Source: Tolypothrix sp. NIES-4075 (GTDB lineage: Bacteria > Cyanobacteriota > Cyanobacteriia > Cyanobacteriales > Nostocaceae). Taken from it: a DNA stretch of 64,000 nt. The notes under the pieces are model-generated. The model had not been told where the DNA came from and ran no database searches. It was given only the letters and a program-made list of their open reading frames with translations. Location of the stretch: NCBI RefSeq assembly GCF_002218085.1, contig NZ_BDUC01000001.1, positions 372,001 through 436,000 of the forward strand. The letters run 5' to 3'. The translations under genes and the position numbers were made by a program. The number at the start of each line of letters is the position of its first letter. Position 1 is the stretch's first letter. Below, piece after piece: positions 33,854 through 42,673 of the stretch.

Positions 33854-33887
33854 GCGCTGTTAGCGGAGCTTTCCCGTAGGGTAGCGC
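33854..33887. repeat. 34-bp dispersed repeat in the pilO-pilQ gap
   Basis: Exact reverse complement of 21357-21390. The ends can pair (GCGCT with AGCGC), so in the pilus mRNA it would fold as a hairpin between pilO and pilQ. Confidence 0.85.
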
Positions 33888-33904
33888 TCACTACGAAGCA
33901 ATCA

Positions 33905-34669
33905 TTACTTCTTCGCTTGCCCCTCTTTAGCTGCTGCTGCTACTTCCTCGGCATTAAGTGGCATCAAAGCTTGTAACACGAAGGATGTAGTAAGCGGTGC
34001 TGGACCAATTCGACGCACGCTTTTACCTGGTTCAGCAGCAGGTTCTGATGCCAAAGTTGATTGATAATCTTTAACTAGCAACAAAGGTTGTAAACGTTCT
34101 ATATTGCGGAAAATCGATTGTGTTTGTTCATAGGTTCCTTGAATTTCAATATTAATAGTGCTACGTTTCAACTTGCCGTTTACTAGTGGTCCAAAACTAC
34201 TATCGATAATCGGTTCTGGTTTCTGTCCGGATGGCGTAAATTTTTTCAGTTTTGCCTTAACTGCATTTGCCGGAATTTGAGCATTACCAGATTCAACTAA
34301 GCGATTCAAATCGAGTAACAATGTATCCAAAGTTTTCTCATTCGCAAATAAAGATAAAACTTGGATTTGTTGCTGTTTTGATTGCGCTAATTCTTCTTTA
34401 ACTTTGCCAATTTGTTGGATGCTGGCATTCTTTTGCTGAATTTGCGAATCTAAGTCTTGACTTTTTGCTTGCTGTTGTTGAAAGGTGTCCCAAGCCGGCA
34501 TTACTAAGTTAAAAAGCATAAAAGCTGCTGCCCCCAAACCCAAAACCCCTGCGAAGATGCCTATGATTTTTGGTGTGAAGGTAATGCCAAATGCGGTAGG
34601 ATAAGCAGAACCAGCAGCCTCAAATGCACCGTCTTGCTCGCCAAAATTTAAATCTTCACTGTACGTCAT
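33905..34669 (-). CDS. pilO: Type IV pilus inner-membrane protein PilO
   Basis: PilO pairs with PilN to form the inner-membrane alignment complex of the pilus machine. The 254-residue protein has a cytoplasmic N-terminus (about 35 residues), one membrane span (IIGIFAGVLGLGAAAFMLFNLV), a coiled coil (about 60-110, rich in Gln, Lys and Ser) and a ferredoxin-like C-terminal domain with RSTINIEIQGTYEQTQSIFRNIERLQPLLLV. The stop of pilN overlaps its start by 4 bases, so translation is coupled. Confidence 0.93.
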   Translation of the reverse strand: MTYSEDLNFGEQDGAFEAAGSAYPTAFGITFTPKIIGIFAGVLGLGAAAFMLFNLVMPAWDTFQQQQAKSQDLDSQIQQKNASIQQIGKVKEELAQSKQQQIQVLSLFANEKTLDTLLLDLNRLVESGNAQIPANAVKAKLKKFTPSGQKPEPIIDSSFGPLVNGKLKRSTINIEIQGTYEQTQSIFRNIERLQPLLLVKDYQSTLASEPAAEPGKSVRRIGPAPLTTSFVLQALMPLNAEEVAAAAKEGQAKK

Positions 34670-35439
34670 CTAGAAATGACTCCTGTTTGTTGCAGACTGC
34701 GAATTCTACTGACTAATCCGACTGTACCTTTTTGCTCCAACTCGCGGGTTAACTCAGAAGCCGGAACATCACTCATGCTGGATTGAATCGTATATTTAAC
34801 TAGTTGTGGTGGTTTAATTAATACAGTATTTGGCGGTTGAACAGTACCGGGAGGTATGGGAGCATCTACTAATTCTGCTGTGGTAATTTTGCCCTCGGTA
34901 GATTTGAGGAAACGCGACTGTTGCAGACTGAGTAAGAAATCGTTGACATCGTTAAAAGAGCGAGCATAACCAGTAATTTCCACTCCTCCAGCGGGATTGG
35001 CTGGTGGTTGCCCTTGAACAGGTGCTGTAGTGGGTGCGATTTGCTTGATGTTTTCAATTTGCACAGTTGCGGGAATGCGATCGCGCATATCTTGCAACAT
35101 CGCTGACCAAGGTCGAATTTGGTCAAATACTGTAACTAAAGCTTGTGTTACCTCCTTAACTTTGTTCGTTTCTTCCTTGATTTTGTTAATATTCCCAATT
35201 TTTGACTCTAATTCTTGATTCTTTTGCTCTAATTTGGCTATGTTGTCTCCTAACTCAGTATTTTTCGCTTGTAAAAGCCACCATCCACCCCCCACCAAAG
35301 CCGGGAAAATCACACCAACAGCAACTCCTATATATATCGGTGTTAAATCACCAAGAGAAACTGCCTGTCTTGGCTTGTTGCCCGTACTTTTCGGTTCAGG
35401 TTTGCGGTCTTTAAGAAAATTAACGTCTAAACTGTACAT
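34666..35439 (-). CDS. pilN: Type IV pilus inner-membrane protein PilN
   Basis: PilN binds PilM through its cytoplasmic N-terminus and PilO through its periplasmic part. The 257-residue protein starts MYSLDVNFLKDRKPE, the PilM-binding motif (usually I/L-N-L-L/F...R), then a membrane span (IGVAVGVIFPALVGGGWWLL), a coiled coil (ELGDNIAKLEQKNQELESKIG) and a C-terminal domain with GVEITGYARSFNDVNDFLLSLQ. It begins 4 bases after pilM and overlaps pilO by 4. Confidence 0.93.
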   Translation of the reverse strand: MYSLDVNFLKDRKPEPKSTGNKPRQAVSLGDLTPIYIGVAVGVIFPALVGGGWWLLQAKNTELGDNIAKLEQKNQELESKIGNINKIKEETNKVKEVTQALVTVFDQIRPWSAMLQDMRDRIPATVQIENIKQIAPTTAPVQGQPPANPAGGVEITGYARSFNDVNDFLLSLQQSRFLKSTEGKITTAELVDAPIPPGTVQPPNTVLIKPPQLVKYTIQSSMSDVPASELTRELEQKGTVGLVSRIRSLQQTGVISR

Positions 35440-35443
35440 TTTG

Positions 35444-36553
35444 TTATACCTCCCGCATTCCTAAACCAAGTACTATTCCTAATCCAGGACGTTGCACCAA
35501 CGGGTATTTTTCCTCGTCAATTTCTAAAGACAGCGCACCCACCGGATCGATTTGGGTAGTTGGTAAACTTAATCTTTGGGTGAAAAAGTCATTTAACTGC
35601 CCCAGTCCACCTCCCGAACCTGCCAGGAGAATCTCTGCTACCTCCAAATTTTCATCCTGATTGAGGTAAAATTCGATTGAACGACGCACTTCATCTGTTA
35701 ATAGTCCCAATTCTCGCACCATCGCTGCCATACCAGGATTAATGCCAGTTACACCGGTTTTTCCCCCAGCTTCCATCGGTGTTGAAGGAATAATCATTCC
35801 CTGTAACAGTTCCGTATCTCGTGATGTCGGTAAATTCATCGCTTTTGACAAAGCATTTTGCAGTTGATAAGTGCCTATCGGCACTGTTCGTGTAAATTTA
35901 GGTACTCCGTTGATAATAATTGCAATTTCTGTACTGTCGAACTCGATGTTAACTAACACTGCTGCTTCTTGCGGTCCGAATTGGCGCAATTTTTCGCGAA
36001 TTGTGCGAATTAAAGCAAAACTGCTAATTTCTAAAACATCAACTTGCAATCCCGCTTGCTCAAACGTACTTACATAAGAATCAGTAATATCTTTACGAGT
36101 GGCAACTAAAAGCACTTCTACTTTCTCAATGCCATCTTCATCTACTTTGTATCCAAGTTTCTGATAATCAACATCAGCTTCTTCGCGAGGATAAGGCAAA
36201 TACAAACCAGCTTCGTGGTTTAGCACCATGTCCCGCAGTTCTTTGTCATCTAACTCAGCCGGCACGGGAATCAAACGTATAATTGATTCTCGTCCCGGTA
36301 CAGCAGTCGCGACGCGAGAAGCTTTGATTTTACTTTCAGCTAACGCTTGCTGAATTAATTCTGCCATTGCAGCAGGGTCGGTAATTTGACCATTAATAAA
36401 AATGCCTTCAGGAACTGGCACCGATGTTAAAGAGTCTAATTTTAAGCCTTGACGCTGCTTGCGTAGTTGAGCTATATTCACCCGCTCAGGAGCAAGTTCT
36501 ATCCCAACTCCTTTATTTGATTTGCTAAAAAATTTCTGGAAATTTTTAACCAC
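35444..36553 (-). CDS. pilM: Type IV pilus actin-like ATPase PilM
   Basis: PilM is a cytoplasmic actin-like (FtsA-fold) protein that recruits PilN. The 369-residue protein has GVGIELAPERVNIAQLRKQRQGLKL at the start (the FtsA-like phosphate 1 region), AVPGRESIIRLIPVPAEL, then VLVNIEFDSTEIAIIINGVPKFTRTVPIG (phosphate 2) and ILLAGSGGGLGQLNDFFTQRL (adenosine loop). It is the first gene of the pilM-N-O-Q operon. Upstream is a tandem-repeat block, and then the divergent solute-binding protein gene. Confidence 0.95.
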   Translation of the reverse strand: MVKNFQKFFSKSNKGVGIELAPERVNIAQLRKQRQGLKLDSLTSVPVPEGIFINGQITDPAAMAELIQQALAESKIKASRVATAVPGRESIIRLIPVPAELDDKELRDMVLNHEAGLYLPYPREEADVDYQKLGYKVDEDGIEKVEVLLVATRKDITDSYVSTFEQAGLQVDVLEISSFALIRTIREKLRQFGPQEAAVLVNIEFDSTEIAIIINGVPKFTRTVPIGTYQLQNALSKAMNLPTSRDTELLQGMIIPSTPMEAGGKTGVTGINPGMAAMVRELGLLTDEVRRSIEFYLNQDENLEVAEILLAGSGGGLGQLNDFFTQRLSLPTTQIDPVGALSLEIDEEKYPLVQRPGLGIVLGLGMREV

Positions 36554-36599
36554 AGTTTTTCGTACCGCACTGTTTAGTAGAAAATTTAATTTGGGTAAT

Positions 36600-36788
36600 G
36601 GTGAGCCAGCGCGGTCTTGGGGGTCTCCCCCATGAGCGACTGGCGAACCCCGAAGGGGGGAATGGGTAATGGAGAATGGGGAATGGGGAATGGGGAATGG
36701 GGAGTGGGGGAAGCGTGGTGTGTACTTTTCTTATTACCGATTACCGATTACCGATTACCGATTACCGATTACCAATTACCAATTAGTA
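36600..36788. repeat. Dispersed element plus short tandem repeats upstream of a lipoprotein gene
   Basis: A GTGAGCCAGCGCGGTCTTGG...GCGACTGGCGAACCCCGAAGG element (36600-36660) is followed by GGGGAATGG units and then seven ATTACCGATTACC-type units ending three bases before the ATG at 36791. Confidence 0.85.
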
Positions 36789-36790
36789 CG

Positions 36791-38092
36791 ATGATTCAAA
36801 TTCAAAAGTTCAAACGATTGACTGTTTATGTGCTGCTTGGTTTATTAACCAGTTGGATTGTCAGCTGCACAACAGGTAATGTCGGCACAAGTACAAAACA
36901 AGCTTCTTCAGGGGCAAGTATTGAGTTTTGGACGATGCAACTCCAACCTCAATTTACTAACTACTTTCAAAGCTTAATTGCGACTTTTCAAACGCAAAAT
37001 CCCGGTATAAAGGTGAACTGGGTTGATGTACCTTGGGCAGCGATGGAGAACAAAATTTTAACAGCTGTTTCCGGAAAAACGCCACCTGATGTTGTGAACT
37101 TAAATCCCGATTTTGCATCTCAACTTGCAGGACGAAATGCCTGGTTGAACTTGGATGCAAAAATCCCAAACGAAACACGCTCCTTTTATTTGCCGAATAT
37201 ATGGAAAGCAAGCACACTTAATGGCAAGAGTTTTGGGATTCCCTGGTATCTCACCACGCGGCTAACTATATATAACACCGCTTTATTAAAACAGTTAAGT
37301 ATTAATAAAGTACCCAGTACTTACACGGAATTAGCAGTTTTTGCTCAACAAATTAAGGAAAAAACTGGGAAATATGCTTTTTTTGTGACTTTCGTACCAC
37401 ATGATTCGGGTGAAGTAATTGAGTCTTTGGTGCAGATGGGGGTAACTTTGGTAGATGAGTACGGCAAAGCGGCTTTTAACACTCCCCAAGGGAAAGCGGC
37501 GTTTCAATATTGGGTAGACTTGTATAAGAAAAAACTTTTACCACAAGAGGTGTTAACTCAAGGTCATCGTCATGCGATCGATTTGTACCAAGCTGGAGAA
37601 ACCGCAATACTAGCTAGTGGTCCTGAGTTTTTAAAGCAAATCGCGATAAATGCGCCTAAAATAGCTGAAGTTTCGGCAACCGCACCGCAAATCACAGGTG
37701 AAACTGGCAAGAAAAATGTCGCTGTGATGAATATAGTTATCCCCCGCGACACTAAGCAACCAGATGCGGCTGTTAAATTCGCGCTATTTGTCACTAATGA
37801 TGAGAATCAGTTAGCGTTTGCGAAAGCGGCAAATGTTCTACCATCGACTACCAAAGCGCTGTCTGACAGCTACTTTAAAGATGTGCCGGCTAGTGCTTCA
37901 ACTCAAGAAAAAGCGCGGGCGATGAGTGCAAAAGAGTTGCAACAAGCAGAAATTTTAACTCCGACTTTGAAGGATTTTAATAAGCTGCAATCATGCATTT
38001 ATGAGAATCTGCAAGCAGCGATGCTGGGTGAGAAAACGGTAGATAAAGCTGTTGAAGATGCAGCGCAGGAGTGGAATAGCAGTAGGAGTTAG
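36791..38092 (+). CDS. ABC transporter sugar-type solute-binding lipoprotein
   Basis: A family 1 extracellular solute-binding protein, probably for a sugar or polyol. The start at ATG 36791 (MIQIQKFKRLTVYVLLGLL) is chosen because it gives a lipoprotein signal with lipobox LTSWIVSC; the frame extends to 36617 but only through tandem repeats. The mature part has IEFWTMQLQPQFTNYFQSLIATFQTQNPGIKVNWVDVPWAAMENKIL, then GIPWYLTTRLTIYN and the later YQAGETAILASGPEFL. 433 residues is normal. No permease or ATPase gene is adjacent, so it probably works with components encoded elsewhere. A GACGCG palindrome 5 bases after the stop may terminate it. Confidence 0.88.
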   Translation: MIQIQKFKRLTVYVLLGLLTSWIVSCTTGNVGTSTKQASSGASIEFWTMQLQPQFTNYFQSLIATFQTQNPGIKVNWVDVPWAAMENKILTAVSGKTPPDVVNLNPDFASQLAGRNAWLNLDAKIPNETRSFYLPNIWKASTLNGKSFGIPWYLTTRLTIYNTALLKQLSINKVPSTYTELAVFAQQIKEKTGKYAFFVTFVPHDSGEVIESLVQMGVTLVDEYGKAAFNTPQGKAAFQYWVDLYKKKLLPQEVLTQGHRHAIDLYQAGETAILASGPEFLKQIAINAPKIAEVSATAPQITGETGKKNVAVMNIVIPRDTKQPDAAVKFALFVTNDENQLAFAKAANVLPSTTKALSDSYFKDVPASASTQEKARAMSAKELQQAEILTPTLKDFNKLQSCIYENLQAAMLGEKTVDKAVEDAAQEWNSSRS

Positions 38093-38097
38093 GAGTT

Positions 38098-38125
38098 GTA
38101 GAGACGCGAAATTTCGCGTCTGTAC
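38098..38125. repeat. Palindromic GACGCG repeat
   Basis: The core AGACGCGAAATTTCGCGTCT is a perfect 20-bp palindrome (38102-38121) flanked by GTAG and GTAC. It belongs to the same family as 21321-21347, 25399-25430 and 44160-44188. Placed just after the solute-binding protein stop. Confidence 0.8.
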
Positions 38126-38174
38126 ACAAGTTAGGAGTTGAAAGTTTACCTTACCTCGTTCCTAGTCTGAGACT

Positions 38175-39567
38175 ATTGGTGACAACTTAAGACTCATGTA
38201 AGCTTGTCAACAGGTGCATCAAGGGAAAAAACGATGGGAAATCCAAGAGTCGGAAACCCAGACCACAAGCGATCGCAAAACATGCCAGCGCCAGAAAACG
38301 AAGCGATCGCAGCGCGGATGGAGGAGCTATTAACACCACTGGTATACAATCAATTGAGTTATTACCAGCAGTTGGGACTACGGGAGCGGATTCTGGGTTT
38401 ACCGCTAATGGTGGCAGCAGTATTAACATTACTGTGGCGACAAGTACCATCAGTGCGAGAGTTACATCGGTTATTAAATCGAGAAGACTTGTTATGGTGC
38501 AAAGCCAGGAGTGTATCGCAACAAGCATTGTCTAAGCGATTTCTAGAGTTTCCCGCATCGATATTTGAACAAGTAATGATGGAATTAATTCCCAAATTAC
38601 AAGCTAGATGGATTTTGAGAAAAAACCGCCCACTACCTACAAGTATTAGGTTGGCAAAAACCAAATACAAAAGAATCTGGGCTGTGGATGGTTCAACATT
38701 AGAAGCACTTTTTCGTCATTTAGAGAGCCTACAATAAAAAACTGTTTGTTTAGCGGGTAAAATTTACACAATAGTTGATATCACGACTTATTTACCAGTC
38801 CAAATTACTTTTGATGAGAATCCAAATTGTGCGGATGCAAAAATGTGGGATTGGTTGCGTGGCTGTACAAGAGAAGGAACCTTACTGATTTTTGACAGGG
38901 GTTTTTATGATTTTACTGAGTTTGCCGCACTCATGACAACAGGCGTTGCTTGGATTACTCGTTTGAAGAAGGCAAGCTATCGTGTCCAAAGAACTCTGAC
39001 CCATACTCCACAAGTAGTTGACCAAATAATTGAATTGGGACACAAGCGAGGGAAAGCAAAGCCAATTATTGTTCGTTTGGTCGAAATTAAACGTGAAAAT
39101 ACTTGGTATCGATATATTACTTCTGTTACCAATCCAGTTGAATTACCCCCTTATATTGTCGCTGACCTTTACGGTCGTCGGTGGCACATCGAAACTGCAT
39201 TTGGTCTAGTTAAACGATTATTGAAAATGTCATATTTATGGACTGGTTCAATTAATGGTATCAAGCTACAAATTTGGGCAACTTGGTTATTTTATGCGGT
39301 TTTAATTGATCTGGCTGATACTGTTGCTAACGAATTCGAGATAGAAGCTGAAAAAATTTCGATTGAGATGTTATTTCGCTCATTTTATCACTTTAACTCT
39401 GCTTATAATCGAGGACTTTCGGACGACCTTATTGCTTATCTTGTTTCTGCCGAAAATCGAGATTTGGGAATTGTTAAATACAAGCCCAAATCTCAACAGC
39501 AAGACGCTTTGGACTTATCACCACACCCCACTTGACAGAATGGCGATCGCTTTAAGTTGTCACCAAT
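38175..39567 (+). mobile_element. IS4-family insertion sequence (1393 bp) inserted in a palindromic repeat
   Basis: The element is bounded by perfect 16-bp terminal inverted repeats, ATTGGTGACAACTTAA (38175-38190) and its complement (39552-39567). An 11-bp direct repeat AGTCTGAGACT flanks it (38164-38174 and 39568-39578) and is the target-site duplication. Outside these, CTCGTTCC (left) and GGAACGAG (right) show that the target was a palindromic repeat. The single transposase frame inside carries the IS4 YREK signature but has one premature stop. Confidence 0.93.
38234..39535 (+). pseudogene. IS4-family transposase interrupted by an in-frame stop
   Basis: Starting at ATG 38234 (MGNPRVGNPDHKR) the frame runs to a TAA at 38735-38737 and continues in the same frame to 39535. 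The DDE residues are visible as WAVDGSTLE, LLIFDRGFYDF and RWHIETAF. The last lies in a perfect YREK arrangement (Y-GR-R-WHI-E-TAFGLV-K), typical of IS4. The stop separates the first catalytic Asp from the rest, so the protein is inactive unless the stop is read through. A single base change (for example from GAA or CAA) explains it. The termini are intact, so it could still be moved by a related transposase. Confidence 0.9.
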
Positions 39568-39599
39568 AGTCTGAGACTGGGAACGAGAGAAGGAGAGGG

Positions 39600-40880
39600 T
39601 TAGGGTGTCGGCGGCTGGTTAAAGTCTAGGGTATTTCCGGTTGCGAAAAAATGCCCGATGAGATATAATGAACCGCACAAAATGACTAATTTATCGGTTG
39701 CGCGAAAAGCTGTTTCTAGTGCTGATAATAAATCTGGATAAGTTTGACAATAGCTCAATGGGCAAATTTTCTGAGCTAGTTTTGCTAATTCGCTTGTATC
39801 GGCTGAACTATGATCTGGTACTGGCGTTAAGTATAAACTGTCATTTGGTCGCAGTAAAGCTTGGAAAATCTCGGCGTGGTCTTTGGTGGAAAGCATTCCC
39901 ATTACCCAATTAACTTTGGGAGTATCTAGGCTATCTACATACTCGCGTAAGACTTGAGCCGCAGCTGGGTTATGAGCGCCATCAATCAATAGTTTATGAT
40001 TTCTCCAGGTTGTCCATTGCATTCGCCCTAGCCATTTTGTTTTAGCGATGCCGTTGATAATGGCTTCTTGTGATATCTGCCAACCTTTTTGTTGTAAGAC
40101 TTCTAAAGCAGCGATCGCTAAACTTGAATTAGCTAACTGTATCTGTCCTTCTAAAGGCAATCGATATTTAATCGATTTTCGATTTTCGATTGTTTGATAT
40201 TCTGCCCATCCTGGGGATATTTGACGGGCAGGTTGAGGCGCAATATACGGGCATTGTAATTCTAGAGTACGCGATCGCACGACTTTTTCTGCATCCGGTG
40301 GCAATATTCCCACAACAGCCGGACATCCAGGTTTCAGAATTCCAGCTTTTTCTCTGGCAATCTCGGCGACTGTAGAACCGAGTTGTTGCCAATGTTCGCG
40401 GCTGATAGAAGTAATGATAGTTACCAAAGGCTGCGAGCAAACATTAGTCGCATCTAAACGTCCTCCCAATCCTACTTCTACTACCGCCACATCGACTTGA
40501 TTTTGTGCAAAATATAACCAAGCGGCTGCGGTAATTACTTCAAACTGAGTCGGTGATTCTTCATCTGGGCTGATTGCCCCTTGGACTTGCAGTAATAATT
40601 GACACAAATTTTCGGAGGCGATCGCTTGTTCATTCAAACAAATACGTTCCGTCCAATCGACCAAATGCGGTGAAGTGTAGCGTCCTGTGCGATAACCAGC
40701 CTCAGTAAGTACCGAGGAAAGATAAGCACAAACAGAACCTTTACCATTCGTACCGGCAACGTGAATTACCGGAACTTGCTCATGGGGGTTGCCAAGATTT
40801 GCCAAAAGTTTGACAATGCGATCCAATCCGAGATTAACGCCGAAGCGTTGGAAGGGTTGTAGTAATAAGTCGATATTCAC
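39600..40880 (-). CDS. folC: Folylpolyglutamate synthase / dihydrofolate synthase
   Basis: FolC adds glutamate to dihydropteroate and then to folates, using ATP. The 426-residue protein has the Mur-ligase P-loop VIHVAGTNGKGSVCAYLSSVL (about 38-58), SPHLVDWTERICLN (about 70-83), VVEVGLGGRLDATNV (the folate/metal region), ITSISREHWQQLGSTVAEIAREKAGI and the C-terminal LLIDGAHNPAAAQVL. All Mur-ligase hallmarks are present and length is normal. It lies convergent to the IS element; the upstream gap before psbY is short tandem repeats. Confidence 0.96.
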   Translation of the reverse strand: MNIDLLLQPFQRFGVNLGLDRIVKLLANLGNPHEQVPVIHVAGTNGKGSVCAYLSSVLTEAGYRTGRYTSPHLVDWTERICLNEQAIASENLCQLLLQVQGAISPDEESPTQFEVITAAAWLYFAQNQVDVAVVEVGLGGRLDATNVCSQPLVTIITSISREHWQQLGSTVAEIAREKAGILKPGCPAVVGILPPDAEKVVRSRTLELQCPYIAPQPARQISPGWAEYQTIENRKSIKYRLPLEGQIQLANSSLAIAALEVLQQKGWQISQEAIINGIAKTKWLGRMQWTTWRNHKLLIDGAHNPAAAQVLREYVDSLDTPKVNWVMGMLSTKDHAEIFQALLRPNDSLYLTPVPDHSSADTSELAKLAQKICPLSYCQTYPDLLSALETAFRATDKLVILCGSLYLIGHFFATGNTLDFNQPPTP

Positions 40881-40962
40881 TCCTTAGTTAGTCGTTATTG
40901 GTTAGTGGTTATTTGTTAGTTGTTACAAATAACAAATAACCACTAACCATTAACAATCACGC
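40881..40962. repeat. Short tandem repeats (TTAGTGGTTATT / AACAAATAACC units)
   Basis: GTTAGT/GGTTATT units on the left and AATAACAAATAACCACTAACC on the right form an imperfect long inverted repeat between psbY and folC, which could act as a transcription stop for psbY. Confidence 0.75.
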
Positions 40963-40968
40963 TTCCGT

Positions 40969-41097
40969 TTAAGCTTCTCTGTCTAAAAAGCCTTGAACTT
41001 GTCTTAAAGCAGCAGCACCGATGTTGAATACTGCCCAACCAGCAGCAATGGCAATTGGTGCCAAAACGATCGCAACACGCATATCGATGTTTTCCAT
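40969..41097 (-). CDS. psbY: Photosystem II protein Y
   Basis: PsbY is a single-span thylakoid protein at the edge of photosystem II near cytochrome b559. The gene is only 43 codons: MENIDMRVAIVLAPIAIAAG followed by WAVFNIGAAALRQVQGFLDR and EA. This is the usual PsbY: short lumenal N-terminus, one hydrophobic helix with IVLAP...AGWAVFNIGAAA, and a charged tail. The ATG at 41095-41097 is preceded by GAGGGA, a good ribosome-binding site. It is easily missed because of its size. Upstream of it is repeat-rich DNA (41205-41310). Confidence 0.93.
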   Translation of the reverse strand: MENIDMRVAIVLAPIAIAAGWAVFNIGAAALRQVQGFLDREA

Positions 41098-41204
41098 ATT
41101 TAGAATCCCTCTGTTAAGTAGAAATTAAAGTTTTGTCAACTCTTCTCATTTTTATTGTTAGCCGAAGTGGTAAATTTTTCCAGACCCATTTGTAAAGAAT
41201 GTTT

Positions 41205-41310
41205 ACAACAATGGGTAATGGGTAATGGGTAATGGGGACAAGGGAGACAAGGGGACAATTCTTTCTCCCTATCTCCCCATCCCCCCCTCTTTCCATCTCT
41301 CAATGCCCGA
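41205..41310. repeat. Short tandem repeats (GGGTAAT, GACAAGG, CCCCATC units)
   Basis: ATGGGTAATGGGTAATGGG, then GGGAGACAAGGGGACA, then CTCCCCATCCCCCCC, filling the gap between psbY and the hexapeptide-repeat gene. The open frame across this block (minus strand, 41114-41296) is not a gene. Confidence 0.85.
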
Positions 41311-41314
41311 TGCC

Positions 41315-41848
41315 CTATTCCCCACCCTTTGTAAAACCGATATCAGTACCTTTCCCAGCATGAACCAAAGCTAACTTTTGGTAACGTTGAGCGTGTTCGA
41401 TAAGTTCAGCGGCTTCGGCTTGTGTGACTTGGCGCAGCACTTTCCCAGGAACGCCAGTTACCAAAGATAAAGGAGGTACATTTTTCGTTACGACGGCACC
41501 AGCACCAATAATGCTACCAGCGCCTACCCGCACTTTGTTTAAAATAATTGCGCCAATTCCAATTAAGCTGCCACGTTCAATGTAAGCAGAATGTATTACA
41601 GCACGATGCCCTACGGTGACATAATCTTCTAAAATTGTCGGAAAGCCTGGATCGCCGTGTAGAATTGCTCCATCCTGAATATTGGTGCATTCGCCAATTT
41701 CAATGCTTTCCACATCTGCCCTAACTACAGCTTGATACCAAATGCTCGCTCCAGCGGCTATGTTTACCGAACCCATAACCACAGCATTAGCCGCAACGAA
41801 GGCAGCTTGAGAAATATCAGGAGAAGACCAGTAAGAAGCGGTAGACAC
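41315..41848 (-). CDS. Gamma-carbonic-anhydrase-like hexapeptide-repeat protein
   Basis: A left-handed beta-helix protein of the gamma-carbonic anhydrase/YrdA group. The GTG at 41846-41848 (VSTASYWSSPD) is preferred as start because family members begin close to this point; the frame continues to an ATG at 41893. Hexapeptide repeats run over about residues 15-150 (ANAVVMGSVNIAAGASIWYQAVVRADV). Three His that could bind metal are present: DGAILHGDP and VGHRAVIHSA. A helical tail packs on the trimer. About 178 residues is normal for the group. Whether it hydrates CO2 or is an inactive relative cannot be judged. Confidence 0.85.
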   Translation of the reverse strand: MSTASYWSSPDISQAAFVAANAVVMGSVNIAAGASIWYQAVVRADVESIEIGECTNIQDGAILHGDPGFPTILEDYVTVGHRAVIHSAYIERGSLIGIGAIILNKVRVGAGSIIGAGAVVTKNVPPLSLVTGVPGKVLRQVTQAEAAELIEHAQRYQKLALVHAGKGTDIGFTKGGE

Positions 41849-42087
41849 GATAGAATATGAATATGGTACCCAGGAACACTGGAAAAACTCCAACCTTGGA
41901 AGTTGGTTGCATTCAACAGGATATCACGGTGTTAAGCCTTGATGTTCAGAGGATACGCTTTGTGAAAACCTGACAGCGCAACTCAATTTATGTGCAGCAA
42001 TAAGTAATTACCCCAAGGAGAGGGAGTAGAAGTGTAAACTAAAACCAATTTGGCGGGTGAAAAGAAAAGTATGTTTGTACGCACTTC

Positions 42088-42600
42088 ATGATGAATCCAG
42101 GCTTGCAGTACCCAATATTTGGTCCCGAAATCCAGTGTCCCCACTGCCGTCAAACTATTCCGGCACTGACACTAACTGATACATATCTATGTCCTCGACA
42201 TGGGGCTTTTGAAGCAAATCCGAAAGATGGTGAATTGATTCATCTTCAGTCCGGGCGTCATTGGCGAAGGTGGAATAATGAATGGTATCGGCAACATACG
42301 CATCCCGATGGCATTCGCTTTGAAATTCACGAGGCGCTAGACAAGCTGTATACTCAAGGATACCGAGCAACAAAAGTGATTATTGCCAAACGGTATCAAG
42401 AATTGATGAGCGGCTACTTGGAACGCAGCACACCTTGGCGTTCTGGTCAAAGCGAGACAACATCTGCGCGGCTTTACGGCTTACCAGTAGAGTTTAGTCA
42501 GGATTCCGCAGAAGAAGGTTGCTGGGAAGTGATAAATTTTGATTTAGAAAAAGAGCCGGGTGTGCCTGTGCGCTATCCTTATTTTCGGTTGTTTGAGTAA
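42088..42600 (+). CDS. Conserved cyanobacterial TIGR02652-type protein
   Basis: A 170-residue protein I take to be the cyanobacterial family TIGR02652, function unknown. It has an N-terminal zinc-ribbon-like motif IQCPHCRQTIPALTLTDTYLCPRHGAFEA (C-x2-C then C-x2-H), then a Trp/His-rich part (GRHWRRWNNEWYRQHTHPDGIRFEIHEALDKLY) and the basic segment ATKVIIAKRYQEL. It ends VRYPYFRLFE. Probably a small metal-binding cytoplasmic protein. It starts at ATG 42088 (ATGATG, so one codon later is also possible). The VOC gene follows after a repeat. Confidence 0.72.
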   Translation: MMNPGLQYPIFGPEIQCPHCRQTIPALTLTDTYLCPRHGAFEANPKDGELIHLQSGRHWRRWNNEWYRQHTHPDGIRFEIHEALDKLYTQGYRATKVIIAKRYQELMSGYLERSTPWRSGQSETTSARLYGLPVEFSQDSAEEGCWEVINFDLEKEPGVPVRYPYFRLFE

Positions 42601-42605
42601 TCGTT

Positions 42606-42664
42606 ATGAGTCATTAGTCATTAGTCATTAGCACTGGACAAATGACTAATGACTAATGACTAAT
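42606..42664. repeat. Short tandem repeats (TAGTCAT / TGACTAA units)
   Basis: Left units TTAGTCATTAGTCATTAG and right units ACTAATGACTAATGACTAA are reverse complements around a short centre (GCACTGGACA), so the block can fold into one long hairpin between the two genes. It may end transcription of the gene upstream. Confidence 0.9.
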
Positions 42665-42673
42665 GAGAAAATT

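Noticed and set aside
36617..36790. 58-residue N-terminal extension of the solute-binding lipoprotein
   Set aside because: Encoded by tandem repeats; it would bury the lipoprotein signal that begins at 36791.
42606..42664. Possible CRISPR-like array in the TGACTAA repeats, and similar blocks elsewhere
   Set aside because: Units are 7-9 bases with no unique spacers; these are short tandem repeats and no cas gene is present.
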